Both the position numbers and the translations under genes were made by a program. A DNA stretch of 64,000 nt from Bacillota bacterium (GTDB lineage: Bacteria; Bacillota; Sulfobacillia; Sulfobacillales; Sulfobacillaceae). The DNA lies in contig JAJYPK010000002.1 of assembly GCA_021795465.1 (NCBI GenBank), forward strand, positions 1 to 64,000, written 5' to 3'. Of this stretch, positions 25,740 to 33,830 are shown in pieces; position 1 is the first letter of the stretch, and each line of letters opens with the position of its first letter. The notes beneath the pieces are model-generated. The model made no database searches, was not told where the DNA came from, and was given only the letters and a program-made list of their open reading frames with translations.

Positions 25740-26243
25740 CTACCGTCCTTCCGCGATCCGATTCACGTACTGACCATAAATCGTGCGACGCTCGGACTGG
25801 ACGGCCACAATACGCACACGAACGCGGTCGCCTTCCTTGACCGCAAGCGGTTCACGGGAACGAACCACGACCTCAAGGCCTTCGGGCATGTGCAGGCTGA
25901 CCAATACGGCAGTCGGCATCAGGCGACGCACCTGGCCGGAATACACCTGCCGCACCTTCACAGTCTTGATGAGTTCATCCCAGCGTCGTTGCCATGGCAT
26001 GATAGCGTCTAACGTAATACGCGGCTCCCCATCGTGATCATCAATCTTGGCCACGCCTACTTTAAGCTTCGTCCCACGGGGAAGGCGAACCCGAGGATCA
26101 TCCGCAATACCCATACGACTACGCGGGAGCAATCCGGTTAAACCACCGATATCGCAGATAGCACCTTCTTTAGTGAAGGTGACAGTTGTTCTAAAGACGT
26201 GATACTCTACCGAGAAGGGGGTGCTCAATGAATCATAATTCAC
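25740..26243 (-). CDS. S1-type RNA-binding domain protein
   Basis: A 167-aa protein. TKEGAICDIGGLTGLLPRSRMG near residues 24-45 is the central part of an S1 domain, followed by VGVAKIDDHDGEPRITLD, the typical closing strand. A second OB-like stretch (GQVRRLMPTAVLVSL) lies near residue 103. The first S1 lacks the usual opening GxhhxGxV strand. Start is a weak GTG at 26243 whose 5' end overlaps the divergent mscS start by 16 bp, so the true start could lie a few codons inside. Probably binds RNA; target unknown. Confidence 0.65.
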   Translation of the reverse strand: MNYDSLSTPFSVEYHVFRTTVTFTKEGAICDIGGLTGLLPRSRMGIADDPRVRLPRGTKLKVGVAKIDDHDGEPRITLDAIMPWQRRWDELIKTVKVRQVYSGQVRRLMPTAVLVSLHMPEGLEVVVRSREPLAVKEGDRVRVRIVAVQSERRTIYGQYVNRIAEGR

Positions 26244-27136
26244 GAGAGCTCAGTCGAATCTGGCGGCGTACGTGGGGTTTAATCATTGTTTTGGTCCTGT
26301 TGGGAGTGGTTTTGGCTATTAGCCTAGATTTTTCAAAAACAGCACTGGGCCTTAATAAGAACTACACCCAACTGATCAAAGCCCTGATCATTTTAGTGGT
26401 CGGCGGCCTCATCTCATACATCTTGGAGCGCCATCTATTCCGTCTGGGACCGGACTCCGGCACTCGCAGTTCGTCTTTACGATTCTTTGTGCGACTCGTC
26501 TTGGCATTGGTGGTCGTGCTCTCCATATTGGCTGCCTTTGGGGTTGGGATATCGTCCGTCGTCTTCGGCGGCGCATTCTTTACGGTCATCGTCGGTCTAG
26601 CTGGGCAAACCATGTTTGGAAACCTCATTGCGGGGATTGCTCTGGTCATTTTCCGCCCGTTTGACGTAGGTAATCACATTACCTTCGTGGCTTGGCAGTA
26701 TCCGATGCTGATGCCGTCATATCCACACGACGCGTTGAAACCCGGCTATTCGGGGATAGTCACCGACGTCAATTTAATGTATACGACGCTTCGTACCGAT
26801 CACGGCCTGCCGATGATGGTCCCTAATGGCATCATCATTCAGGCCGCCATCGAAAACCACAATCGCTCCCTACAGCGTCAAATCCGGTTTCGGTTCGATC
26901 TTCCGTTGTCTACCCCCGCCGAAACCGTGATTCAAGCCACCCGCCGGATATTGCAGACACACAATTACCCTGGGGATGCCTGGGTGGTCGATGTGTCTCC
27001 GACAACCTATTCGATTGCGATTGGTGTTCATTACACGGGTCAAGACATTCGAGAAGACCAAGTGAAACATCACATCCTAGGTGATTTGGTGCCGATTTTA
27101 GACCGCTTAACAACCGAACCGGATCCGACCCATTAA
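26228..27136 (+). CDS. MscS-family mechanosensitive ion channel
   Basis: A 302-aa protein with three to four N-terminal spans (about 17-35, 47-65, 88-108, 112-145). The pore helix and following beta domain are recognisable: GGAFFTVIVGLAGQTMFGNL near 118-137, then ALVIFRPFDVGNHI, then VPNGIIIQAAIENHNR near 198. MscS channels open on membrane tension to release solutes during osmotic downshock. GAGAAGGGGG lies upstream of the ATG. It is divergent from the S1 gene and converges on rluD with a 4-bp overlap of stop codons. Confidence 0.88.
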   Translation: MNHNSRELSRIWRRTWGLIIVLVLLGVVLAISLDFSKTALGLNKNYTQLIKALIILVVGGLISYILERHLFRLGPDSGTRSSSLRFFVRLVLALVVVLSILAAFGVGISSVVFGGAFFTVIVGLAGQTMFGNLIAGIALVIFRPFDVGNHITFVAWQYPMLMPSYPHDALKPGYSGIVTDVNLMYTTLRTDHGLPMMVPNGIIIQAAIENHNRSLQRQIRFRFDLPLSTPAETVIQATRRILQTHNYPGDAWVVDVSPTTYSIAIGVHYTGQDIREDQVKHHILGDLVPILDRLTTEPDPTH

Positions 27137-28158
27137 GGGAGATTAGCGCCTTCGGTGGACCATTGCATCCTCTGTAAGAAATCGATGGTGGATTCGTCAG
27201 GACATTCGAGAATTGTGGGTGCGAAGACAGGGCTTGCCATGGGTTGCCACCGCCCTTCGGTCTTGCCCACCACCCTCCAGTCACCGGGGAGGTCAACCAT
27301 AAAGCACAAAGCTTTTTCGGTAATCGGATGCATAAAGGCTAACGCCGCGGCATGTAAGGCTTGGCCCTCAAGACCGGCACAAGGCTCCCCGCCATATACG
27401 ATGTCCCCGACCACGGGATGACCAATACTAGCAAGATGCACTCGAATCTGGTGAGTCCGGCCGGTCTCCAAGCCTAGTTGTACCAAGGCATGGTTTTCCC
27501 CCTGAGCCAGGGTCCGGTAATGCGTAATGGCCGGCCGTCCGCCAAGTACCACGGCCATTTTCACGCGGTGCTTAGGGTGTCTCGCGATGGGGGCTTCAAT
27601 GGTACCGATGGGCACCGCGAGATGCCCCATTATGACAGCAAGATAACGTCGATACACTTTACGCTGTTGAATCGCTTCAGAGAGCCGTCGTCGTACGATT
27701 TCATTCCGAGCCAGCACGAGGAGTCCCGTCGTATCCCGATCTAAACGGTGCACCACACCGGGCCGTAAATCATCGGCTGCCTCCGTGGTCAGGAGCGGCC
27801 AGAGCCGATGGACCAATGAGTCCTCGCGATGACCAGCACTTGGATGCACGACCAGTCCTCGAGGTTTATTCACCACAACGATCCAATCATCCTGATAGAC
27901 CACCAAGCTTTGATCTGGGTAAGCGTTGGAAATCGGTACTGGGCTCTCGGGCTCTAGCCATGTGACCTCAATCTCTTGACCTACCCGCACCAAATCTCGG
28001 GCGCGTGCTGGTTTTTTTGCAACCAGAATACCACCCTGACGCAATTCTCGCTGCCAGGCGGTCCGCGAGCGCTCGGGTAAAGTATCGGCGAGAAACCGGT
28101 CCATTCGGGTCGCCTCAGCGTCTGGTGGAACCACCAGAATTTCTCGACGTATAGGCAT
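27133..28158 (-). CDS. rluD: RluA/RluD-family pseudouridine synthase
   Basis: A 341-aa enzyme. An N-terminal S4 domain (residues ~15-75) is followed by the synthase fold with the catalytic motif HRLDRDTTGLLV near 137 and TGRTHQIRVHLASIGHPVVGD near 230 (TGRTHQIRVHL). It isomerises uridines, probably in 23S rRNA helix 69 or related sites. In Bacillus the orthologous ylyB also follows lspA. The ATG lies 44 bp inside the lspA end. Part of its 5' end has been duplicated at 28933-29094. The C-terminal ~30 residues are not family-typical. Confidence 0.9.
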   Translation of the reverse strand: MPIRREILVVPPDAEATRMDRFLADTLPERSRTAWQRELRQGGILVAKKPARARDLVRVGQEIEVTWLEPESPVPISNAYPDQSLVVYQDDWIVVVNKPRGLVVHPSAGHREDSLVHRLWPLLTTEAADDLRPGVVHRLDRDTTGLLVLARNEIVRRRLSEAIQQRKVYRRYLAVIMGHLAVPIGTIEAPIARHPKHRVKMAVVLGGRPAITHYRTLAQGENHALVQLGLETGRTHQIRVHLASIGHPVVGDIVYGGEPCAGLEGQALHAAALAFMHPITEKALCFMVDLPGDWRVVGKTEGRWQPMASPVFAPTILECPDESTIDFLQRMQWSTEGANLP

Positions 28159-28615
28159 CGCGCCCCTCCTCCTGTCGACGCCAGTATTCCCACACTAACA
28201 AACTCATCCCTACGACGATGGCGGAATCGGCCAAATTAAATACGGCCCCGGACCAAAACCGCACGTGAATGTAGTCGATGACCCGCCCTGATACGAGGCG
28301 GTCCCATAGATTCCCGGCGGATCCTCCCGCGAGTAACCCCAGGCCCCATATCGCACGACGAGACAAATCCTTCACCCTCCACGCTACATAAGTTACGGCT
28401 CCTAACAATAAAAAGGCCACCACCACAAAGAGCCATGTACCATGTCGCAACAGAGAAAATGCCGCACCATTATTGAGGATATACGTAATCCACAAGAGGT
28501 GCGGGATGACCGGAATACTTTGGCCCAGACCCATGCTGCGGGCGACCCAGATCTTTAACACCCGATCTAACACAACGATCATAAACGCCAGGTACAGGAT
28601 ATTCCATCGACTCAC
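28115..28615 (-). CDS. lspA: Signal peptidase II, copy 1
   Basis: A 166-aa prolipoprotein signal peptidase with four spans. Conserved positions are present: LDRVLKIW near residue 16, YILNNGAAFSLL near 45, GNLWDRL near 102 and the catalytic Asp in FNLADSAI near 127. It removes signal peptides from lipoproteins such as the one at 23.6-24.9 kb. Starts at GTG and overlaps the rluD start by 44 bp. A paralogue of nearly the same sequence lies at 29071-29550; this copy keeps the original junction with rluD. Confidence 0.93.
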   Translation of the reverse strand: MSRWNILYLAFMIVVLDRVLKIWVARSMGLGQSIPVIPHLLWITYILNNGAAFSLLRHGTWLFVVVAFLLLGAVTYVAWRVKDLSRRAIWGLGLLAGGSAGNLWDRLVSGRVIDYIHVRFWSGAVFNLADSAIVVGMSLLVWEYWRRQEEGRDAYTSRNSGGSTRR

Positions 28616-28812
28616 AGGGGAAACCCAAGGCTATCGACAACCTCGTAGCAACGCGTGCAGAGGTCGTCATAGCGTGCATTTTGTCCCACGTCACCGGTGT
28701 ACCGCCAGCATCGCTCACAACGCTTATGGTCGGTGGCTACAGCGCTCATCGTCACTTCGTCTCCTATTTCTACCAGTACTGCGGGCGGCCATCACCATTT
28801 CGGCTAGTCTCC
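28612..28812 (-). pseudogene. Fragment of the ileS 3' end
   Basis: The minus strand encodes the last ~47 residues of IleRS (zinc-finger KRCERCWRYTGDVG and DLCTRCYEVVDSLGFPL) with its stop at 28612, then loses similarity and frame upstream. It is a by-product of the tandem duplication and has no start, T-box or catalytic domain. Confidence 0.9.
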
Positions 28813-28932
28813 CTCCCCTGTCTCCCTCAGCTTGCTCCCCACAACGACCCACTCATCCTGATCGACAGAGGCTTTGATTCCCGTGATCATTGGACATCGG
28901 TGCGGGGACTCCCTTCTCTTGCTCTTGTCACT

Positions 28933-29094
28933 TGACCTCAATCTCTTGACCTACCCGTCCAAATCTTGGGAGTGCGCTGGTTGTTTGGAATAAGAATACC
29001 ACCCTGACGCAATTCTCGCCGCCAGCACTCGGGTAAGGTATCGGCGAGAAACCGTTCCATTCGAGTCGCCTCAGCGTCTGGTAGAACCACCAGA
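28933..29094 (-). pseudogene. 5' relic of rluD
   Basis: Aligns with the first ~65 codons of rluD but lacks the start codon region (a 16-bp deletion just where the ATG was) and has further indels, for example loss of about 12 bp matching the RTAWQRE region. It then ends in unrelated sequence, so it cannot make a protein. Confidence 0.85.
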
Positions 29095-29550
29095 ATCATC
29101 GCGCCCCGCCTCCTGTCGACGCCAGTATTCCCACACCAACAAACTCATTCCAATGACGATAGCAGAATCGGCCAGATTAAATACGGCCCAAAAGCGTACG
29201 TGAATGTAGTCGATGACCCGCCCTGACACGAGACGGTCCCATAGATTCCCAGCGGAGCCTCCCGCGAGTAACCCCAGGCCCCAAATCGCACGCCGAGACA
29301 AGTCCTGCACCCTCCACGCCACATAAGCTACGGCTCCTATCAATAAAAAGGCCACCACCACAAAGAGCCACGTACTATGTCGCAACAGAGAAAATGCCGC
29401 ACCACTATTGAGGATATACGTAATCCACAAGACATGCGGGATGACCGGAATACTTTGGCCCAGAACCATGCTGCGGGCGACCCAGATCTTTAACACCCGA
29501 TCTAACACGACGACCACGAAAGCCAGGTACAGGATATTCCATCGACTCAC
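29071..29550 (-). CDS. lspA: Signal peptidase II, copy 2
   Basis: A 159-aa paralogue of the upstream lspA, with roughly a dozen substitutions. Catalytic and conserved blocks remain (LDRVLKIW, ILNSGAAFSLL, GNLWDRL, FNLADSAI). Compared with copy 1, two residues (Ser-Gly) are missing just before the AVFNLAD segment and the tail is shorter. GTG 29550 overlaps the ileS stop as GTGA; the open frame upstream is within ileS. Since it directly follows ileS it should be transcribed from the T-box-controlled promoter. Confidence 0.9.
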   Translation of the reverse strand: MSRWNILYLAFVVVVLDRVLKIWVARSMVLGQSIPVIPHVLWITYILNSGAAFSLLRHSTWLFVVVAFLLIGAVAYVAWRVQDLSRRAIWGLGLLAGGSAGNLWDRLVSGRVIDYIHVRFWAVFNLADSAIVIGMSLLVWEYWRRQEAGRDDSGGSTRR

Positions 29551-32285
29551 AGGGGAAACCCAAGGCTTTCGACAACCTCGTAGCAACGCGTGCAGAGGTC
29601 GTCATAGCGTGCATTTTGTCCCACGTCACCGGTGTACCGCCAGCATCGCTCACAACGCTTACGGTCGGTGGCTACAGCGCTCGCCATCACTTCGTCTCCT
29701 ACTTCTATCAGTACTTGAGCCGCCATCACCATTTCGGCTAGTCTCCCCACCTCTGCCTCACTCAATGGGGCGTCTAAAGGCAGAGTGAGGGTGACCGCCG
29801 CCTGCAGGGAGTTCCCAATGGTTTTCTGGGCCCGTAATTCTTCCAAAGCCTTTAAGATGACCTCCCGATAGCCGAGAAGACGGTCCATCGCCGTCGCTTC
29901 TTCCGGGCTCCATCCAATATCCCAGGGTAGGGGCCATTCCGCAAGATGAACCGAGTCGGATGCACTGGCGTCTCGCTTGGCCGCTTGATAAACCTCATCC
30001 GCCGTGAATACCAATACCGGGGAGATTCCACGCACCAAAATTTGAAGAATTTCCGCCATCACCGACTGTGTCTCTCGCCGTAAAGGATCGTTGGGGGCAA
30101 GCGTGTACAGTCGATCCTTGATCACATCCAAGTAAAAACTCGACAAGTCAATCGTCATGAGGCGGACTAAGCTGTGCACGATGGGGTGGAAAACGTAAGC
30201 CCGATACGAAGCGCGGGCCTCGTTAGCCCAATCGGTCACGGTGGCCACAGCCCACCGATTCAAGGGATCCGATACGGCCGCTACCCGCTCCCCATCAAAG
30301 TCTTCGAGGTTTCCTAGCAAAAACCGAAAGGTGTTGCGGATCTTCCGATAGGTCTCAGCCAGTTGACCCAATATCTCATCAGAAATGCGGATGTCCGATC
30401 GATAGTCGCTTGTCGCCACCCAAAGCCGTAAAATATCCGCTCCAAACTTCGCGACAATGTCTAGGGGATCGATGGTGTTACCCAAGGACTTATGCATTTC
30501 CTGCCCAGATTTATCCAGAGCCATGCCATGGGTAAGAACCGTTTTGTATGGGGCCTTCCCACGCGACGCCACCCCGGTAACCAAAAGACTATTGAACCAT
30601 CCTCGATATTGGTCATTGCCCTCGATTACCACATCGGCTGGCCATTCCAAACCCGGATGGTCTGCCAGCACTGCAGCCTGGCTGGATCCAGAGTCGAGCC
30701 ATACATCAAAGATGTCCATTTCCTTCCGGAGGTTTTGACTATGGCACTCGTTGCAGGAAAATCCTTCAGGAAGGAAATAATTGGCTGCCTCGCTCCACCA
30801 GGTATCGGCTCCCTGTTCACTAATCACATCGGCAACATGCCGAATCAAAGTGGCGTCAAGAATGGGATGCCCGCAGTCTTGGCAAAAAAATGCGGGAATC
30901 GGCAGACCCCACACCCGCTGACGGGATAGACACCAATCCTGTCGATCCTCCACCATACGCCGCATCCGATCGCCCCCCCATTCTGGCTCCCATCGGACCG
31001 GATACGTCGCGTCGATCAATTGGGAACGGATTTGTCCTACCGACATGAACCACTGCGAAGTGGCACGGAAAATAACCGGGTTCTTGCACCGCCAACAAAA
31101 GGCATATTGATGATGAAACTTAGAGGCATGAAGGAGCGCACCGATCTCCGCCAGCTTTTCATTAATCACTGGATTGGCATCTCGATAAAAGAGACCTTGT
31201 ACCAAGGGTGTCCCTTGAAAATAACGCCCTTGGTCATCCAAGGGCTGAACCACTGGCAACTGATATTGCCGTCCCACTTCAAAGTCCTCCACCCCATGCC
31301 CGGGCGCCGTGTGTACCAGTCCGGTTCCGCTCTCTTGTGTCACATGACCTGCCAGGATGATCGGCACGTCATGACCTAGATAGGGATGTTGAGTGACTAA
31401 GCCTTCTAGAGTTCTGCCGATTCTGGGTTCTGAGATGGATTGGGCCTCGAGACCTACAGCCTCCATCACGGATGGGACCAAGTTTTGCCCAAGTAGAAGT
31501 GGTCCCTGGCTCGTAGTCACCACCACGTACGGTAGATCCGGATGCACCGCGATCGCCACATTGGCTGGAATGGTCCAAGGTGTCGTGGTCCAGATGACAG
31601 CCCGAGTTCCCGCGGGCAAGTCGCGGGATTTAGGATCGGCCACCTCGAAGGCGACATATATCGAGTCGGATTCCTGATCGTTATATTCAATCTCGCCTTC
31701 GGCTAGCGCAGTCTCACAGTGAGGGCACCAGTAGACACTTTTCAGATCCCGATAAATGAGCCCTCTTTCCACCATGTCGGCAAAGACCCGCAATTCCGCT
31801 CCTTCATAGGCAGGATTCATGGTGATGTATGGGTGATCCCAATCCCCCATGACGCCTAGGCGTTTAAATTCTTCGGTCATGACGCCAATGTAATGATCTG
31901 CCACAGCAGCACATTCACGACGCAGCGCCAACGATTCGATCTGGTGTTGGGAGACCCCGAGCTTTTTTAGGGCCCGCATTTCAATCGGCAAGCCATGGGT
32001 GTCCCAACCTGGTACGTAGACCACATCGTAACCCTCAAGGTTCCAAAATCGGTTAATCATGTCCTTTAGGATTTTATTCAGAGCGGTACCCGCATGGATG
32101 TCTCCGTTCGCATAAGGTGGACCATCGTGTAAAATGAACTTAGGTTTCCCTTGGCGCCGTTGCCGTTGACGGTCATATAGCGCAGTGCTCTCCCATTCCT
32201 GTAGCCATGCTGACTCCCGTGAAGGTAGATTTGCCTTCATGGGAAATGCTGTCTTGGGCAAGTTTAGTGTCTGTCGATAATCCAT
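29547..32285 (-). CDS. ileS: Isoleucyl-tRNA synthetase
   Basis: A 912-aa class I synthetase. The HIGH-type motif is PYANGDIHAGTALNK near residue 55, and the KMSKS-type motif is GQEMHKSLGN near 597. An editing domain lies between, and a C-terminal zinc finger CERCWRYTGDVG...CTRC closes the protein. It charges tRNA-Ile. ATG 32285 has GGAGGG 6 nt upstream; the longer open frame runs through the T-box terminator. Its last part is repeated at 28612-28812. The operon continues into lspA. Confidence 0.97.
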   Translation of the reverse strand: MDYRQTLNLPKTAFPMKANLPSRESAWLQEWESTALYDRQRQRRQGKPKFILHDGPPYANGDIHAGTALNKILKDMINRFWNLEGYDVVYVPGWDTHGLPIEMRALKKLGVSQHQIESLALRRECAAVADHYIGVMTEEFKRLGVMGDWDHPYITMNPAYEGAELRVFADMVERGLIYRDLKSVYWCPHCETALAEGEIEYNDQESDSIYVAFEVADPKSRDLPAGTRAVIWTTTPWTIPANVAIAVHPDLPYVVVTTSQGPLLLGQNLVPSVMEAVGLEAQSISEPRIGRTLEGLVTQHPYLGHDVPIILAGHVTQESGTGLVHTAPGHGVEDFEVGRQYQLPVVQPLDDQGRYFQGTPLVQGLFYRDANPVINEKLAEIGALLHASKFHHQYAFCWRCKNPVIFRATSQWFMSVGQIRSQLIDATYPVRWEPEWGGDRMRRMVEDRQDWCLSRQRVWGLPIPAFFCQDCGHPILDATLIRHVADVISEQGADTWWSEAANYFLPEGFSCNECHSQNLRKEMDIFDVWLDSGSSQAAVLADHPGLEWPADVVIEGNDQYRGWFNSLLVTGVASRGKAPYKTVLTHGMALDKSGQEMHKSLGNTIDPLDIVAKFGADILRLWVATSDYRSDIRISDEILGQLAETYRKIRNTFRFLLGNLEDFDGERVAAVSDPLNRWAVATVTDWANEARASYRAYVFHPIVHSLVRLMTIDLSSFYLDVIKDRLYTLAPNDPLRRETQSVMAEILQILVRGISPVLVFTADEVYQAAKRDASASDSVHLAEWPLPWDIGWSPEEATAMDRLLGYREVILKALEELRAQKTIGNSLQAAVTLTLPLDAPLSEAEVGRLAEMVMAAQVLIEVGDEVMASAVATDRKRCERCWRYTGDVGQNARYDDLCTRCYEVVESLGFPL

Positions 32286-32301
32286 GAGGTTCCCTCCATA
32301 T

Positions 32302-32330
32302 AAAAAATACCCTTGCCATAACGGCAAGGG
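32302..32330 (-). terminator. T-box leader terminator
   Basis: CCCTTGCC and GGCAAGGG form an 8-bp stem around GTTAT, followed by a T-rich run (TATTTTTTA), directly upstream of the ileS ribosome-binding site. It is the terminator alternative of the T-box switch. Confidence 0.9.
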
Positions 32331-32547
32331 ACGCAATCCACGCGGTTCCACCCTTGTTCCGCAGCAAAATTCACTGACTGCGGCCCTTTAAAGCGCATTA
32401 ACGGGCGCAACCCGGCAACAACTAATCCCATTATGGGGATTCATCGTCGCACTCCCGGGCGATCTTCGTTGGGAAGGGGGTCAGACTTTCACCCACCGTC
32501 TGCTCTCTACGCCCTCTTGTCCCACGTCGGTCCCGATCATCGTGTTT
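32303..32547 (-). promoter_or_regulatory. T-box riboswitch, isoleucine specific
   Basis: The RNA contains AAGGGTGGAACCGCG (32355-32341), the T-box sequence that pairs with the uncharged tRNA acceptor end, followed by the terminator. In the 3' side of stem I the phrase GAAGATCGC offers ATC (32463-32461), an isoleucine codon, as the specifier. This matches the downstream gene ileS. Uncharged tRNA-Ile should stabilise the antiterminator and raise ileS expression. Confidence 0.92.
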
Positions 32548-32553
32548 TCCCTC

Positions 32554-32559
32554 AGTATA
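32554..32559 (-). promoter_or_regulatory. Extended -10 of the ileS promoter
   Basis: TGGTATACT on the minus strand gives a TGn-type extended -10 (TATACT). No convincing -35 is placed 17 bp upstream. The start would be about 32547, just before the T-box leader. It overlaps the end of divIVA. Confidence 0.45.
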
Positions 32560-32567
32560 CCACACCA

Positions 32568-33032
32568 TTAATCGGCAAGCACTCGGGCCCCCGAGTTCTC
32601 GGATAGAAGCGATAGTTGTGACTCCAACAGGCTTCGTACTCGGGCTCTAAATTGGTCCGATTCGCGCTTGATGCGCTCGAAATCTTGCATGGTCGCCTTG
32701 CTTTTATCTTCGGCCTGCAGGATAATTTGTTGCGCCTTAGATTCCGCTTCTCGGACAATCAGTTCCGCTTCTTTACGAGCCGCAACTTTAACCTCTTCAG
32801 CAGTTTGTTGCGCAACCACCAGCGTGCTTTGCAACGTAGCTTCCAATTTCCGATATTGCTCGAGTCGTTCGGTCATGCCGGAGGTGTTTTCTTTCAGTTC
32901 ATCGTTCTCCCGGATGAGAGCTTCGAAGTCGCGAACAACCTCATCCAAAAATTCGTTGACCTCATCCTCGCTGTAGCCGCGAAAGCCATGCTTGAATTCT
33001 TTATTCACAATGTCTAAGGGTGTCAATGGCAT
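32568..33032 (-). CDS. divIVA: Cell-division initiation protein DivIVA
   Basis: A 154-aa coiled-coil protein. The N-terminal membrane-curvature-binding domain is typical: MPLTPLDIVNKEFKHGFRGY (first 20 residues) and EDEVNEFLDEVVRDFE. The rest is heptad-rich coiled coil to residue ~140. It marks poles and septa and helps place the division site and spore chromosome. CGGAGG precedes the ATG. It ends the division cluster that begins with mraZ, immediately before the ileS leader. Confidence 0.95.
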   Translation of the reverse strand: MPLTPLDIVNKEFKHGFRGYSEDEVNEFLDEVVRDFEALIRENDELKENTSGMTERLEQYRKLEATLQSTLVVAQQTAEEVKVAARKEAELIVREAESKAQQIILQAEDKSKATMQDFERIKRESDQFRARVRSLLESQLSLLSENSGARVLAD

Positions 33033-33051
33033 ATGAGACCTCCGCTCAAAG

Positions 33052-33333
33052 TTACAAGGTACCTAATAATGTAACCAAAATATAGGCTGCGATATCCACC
33101 AAAAAGAATGCAATCAGGGGCGACAAATCCATCATTCCCACGAGTGGGATCCTTTTCCGAATTGGTGACAACAAGGGCTCCGTAAATCGATAACAGGTCG
33201 AGGCAACCCAAGCCCAAACGCCATCCGCCCGGGGGGGGACATACGACGCGATGATCCGCACCATAAGCACAACAAAAAAGAAATCTTTTAGAATGGTAAC
33301 GGTTTGAATCAAATGGTAGGCAATTACGGTCAC
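33052..33333 (-). CDS. YggT-family membrane protein
   Basis: A 93-aa protein with two predicted spans and the family signature VRIIASYVPP and YRFTEPLLSPIRKRIP (residues ~24-62). YggT/YlmG proteins are integral membrane proteins next to sepF in many Gram-positives, with an unclear role linked to division or membrane organisation. GTG start overlaps the sepF stop as GTGA. Confidence 0.9.
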   Translation of the reverse strand: MTVIAYHLIQTVTILKDFFFVVLMVRIIASYVPPRADGVWAWVASTCYRFTEPLLSPIRKRIPLVGMMDLSPLIAFFLVDIAAYILVTLLGTL

Positions 33334-33767
33334 TTAGACATCCCGCGCATCCAGCCCGGTGCCTCCTCTTGTTCTTCGCTGGCCACTTCAACGTTACTCG
33401 GTGTTACTAAAAAGATATTGTCTCCGACTTTTCTCAGTCCACCGTCGACTGCATAAGCGACCCCTGACAAAAAGTTTAACAGACGTTGTCCAGCCTTTTC
33501 CTCGGCTAGGTCGAGATTAACAATCACCGGGCGACGCCCCTTCACTTGATCCGCGATAGCTTGACCATCTTCCAAGGTTCGCGGATGCATCACTACCACA
33601 CGCATACCTCTCGAAGTCGGTAGGCTTACCACCCCAGGCCGCCGCCGCTTTGGGACCTCTTCTTCCCAATCGGAGGCCGCCGCCGCTTCTTGCACCTCGT
33701 AGTCGTCCCCCTCCACTTCCTCCAACCCCACGAAATTAAGAAACTTACCGACAATGCTTGACTTCAT
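33330..33767 (-). CDS. sepF: FtsZ-anchoring cell-division protein SepF
   Basis: A 145-aa protein with a short N-terminal membrane-binding helix (KSSIVGKFLNFVGL), an acidic linker and a core domain with VVVMHPRTLEDGQAIADQVK and the FLSGVAYAVDGG turn. SepF bundles FtsZ and anchors it to membrane. AAAGGAGGG lies 6 nt before the ATG. Neighbours ylmE and yggT are the usual set. Confidence 0.95.
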   Translation of the reverse strand: MKSSIVGKFLNFVGLEEVEGDDYEVQEAAAASDWEEEVPKRRRPGVVSLPTSRGMRVVVMHPRTLEDGQAIADQVKGRRPVIVNLDLAEEKAGQRLLNFLSGVAYAVDGGLRKVGDNIFLVTPSNVEVASEEQEEAPGWMRGMSK

Positions 33768-33830
33768 ACCAAACCCTCCTTTATTCGCATATTCGCACGC
33801 CAGGGTCGTTCTCTACTATGGTCGCGGCGA

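Larger units (their letters stand above)
27963..28812 (-). repeat. Tandem duplication, copy A
   Basis: An ~850-bp segment spanning the 5' end of rluD, all of lspA and a fragment of the ileS 3' end. It aligns with 28933-29748, with scattered point changes and a few small gaps. Copy A contains the intact rluD start and the dead ileS fragment. Confidence 0.93.
28933..29748 (-). repeat. Tandem duplication, copy B
   Basis: Matches copy A at an offset of 970 bp at its left end. It carries the 5' relic of rluD, lspA copy 2 and the genuine ileS 3' end. About 120 bp of unrelated sequence (28813-28932) separates the copies. Confidence 0.93.

Noticed and set aside
29547-32285. EMHKS in place of KMSKS in IleRS as a sign of an inactive enzyme
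   Set aside because: Variants such as MHKSLGN are, as far as I recall, ordinary in IleRS proteins, and all other motifs and the T-box are intact.
32173-32367. Short frame crossing the ileS start
   Set aside because: It runs through the T-box terminator and the ileS coding region in the wrong frame.
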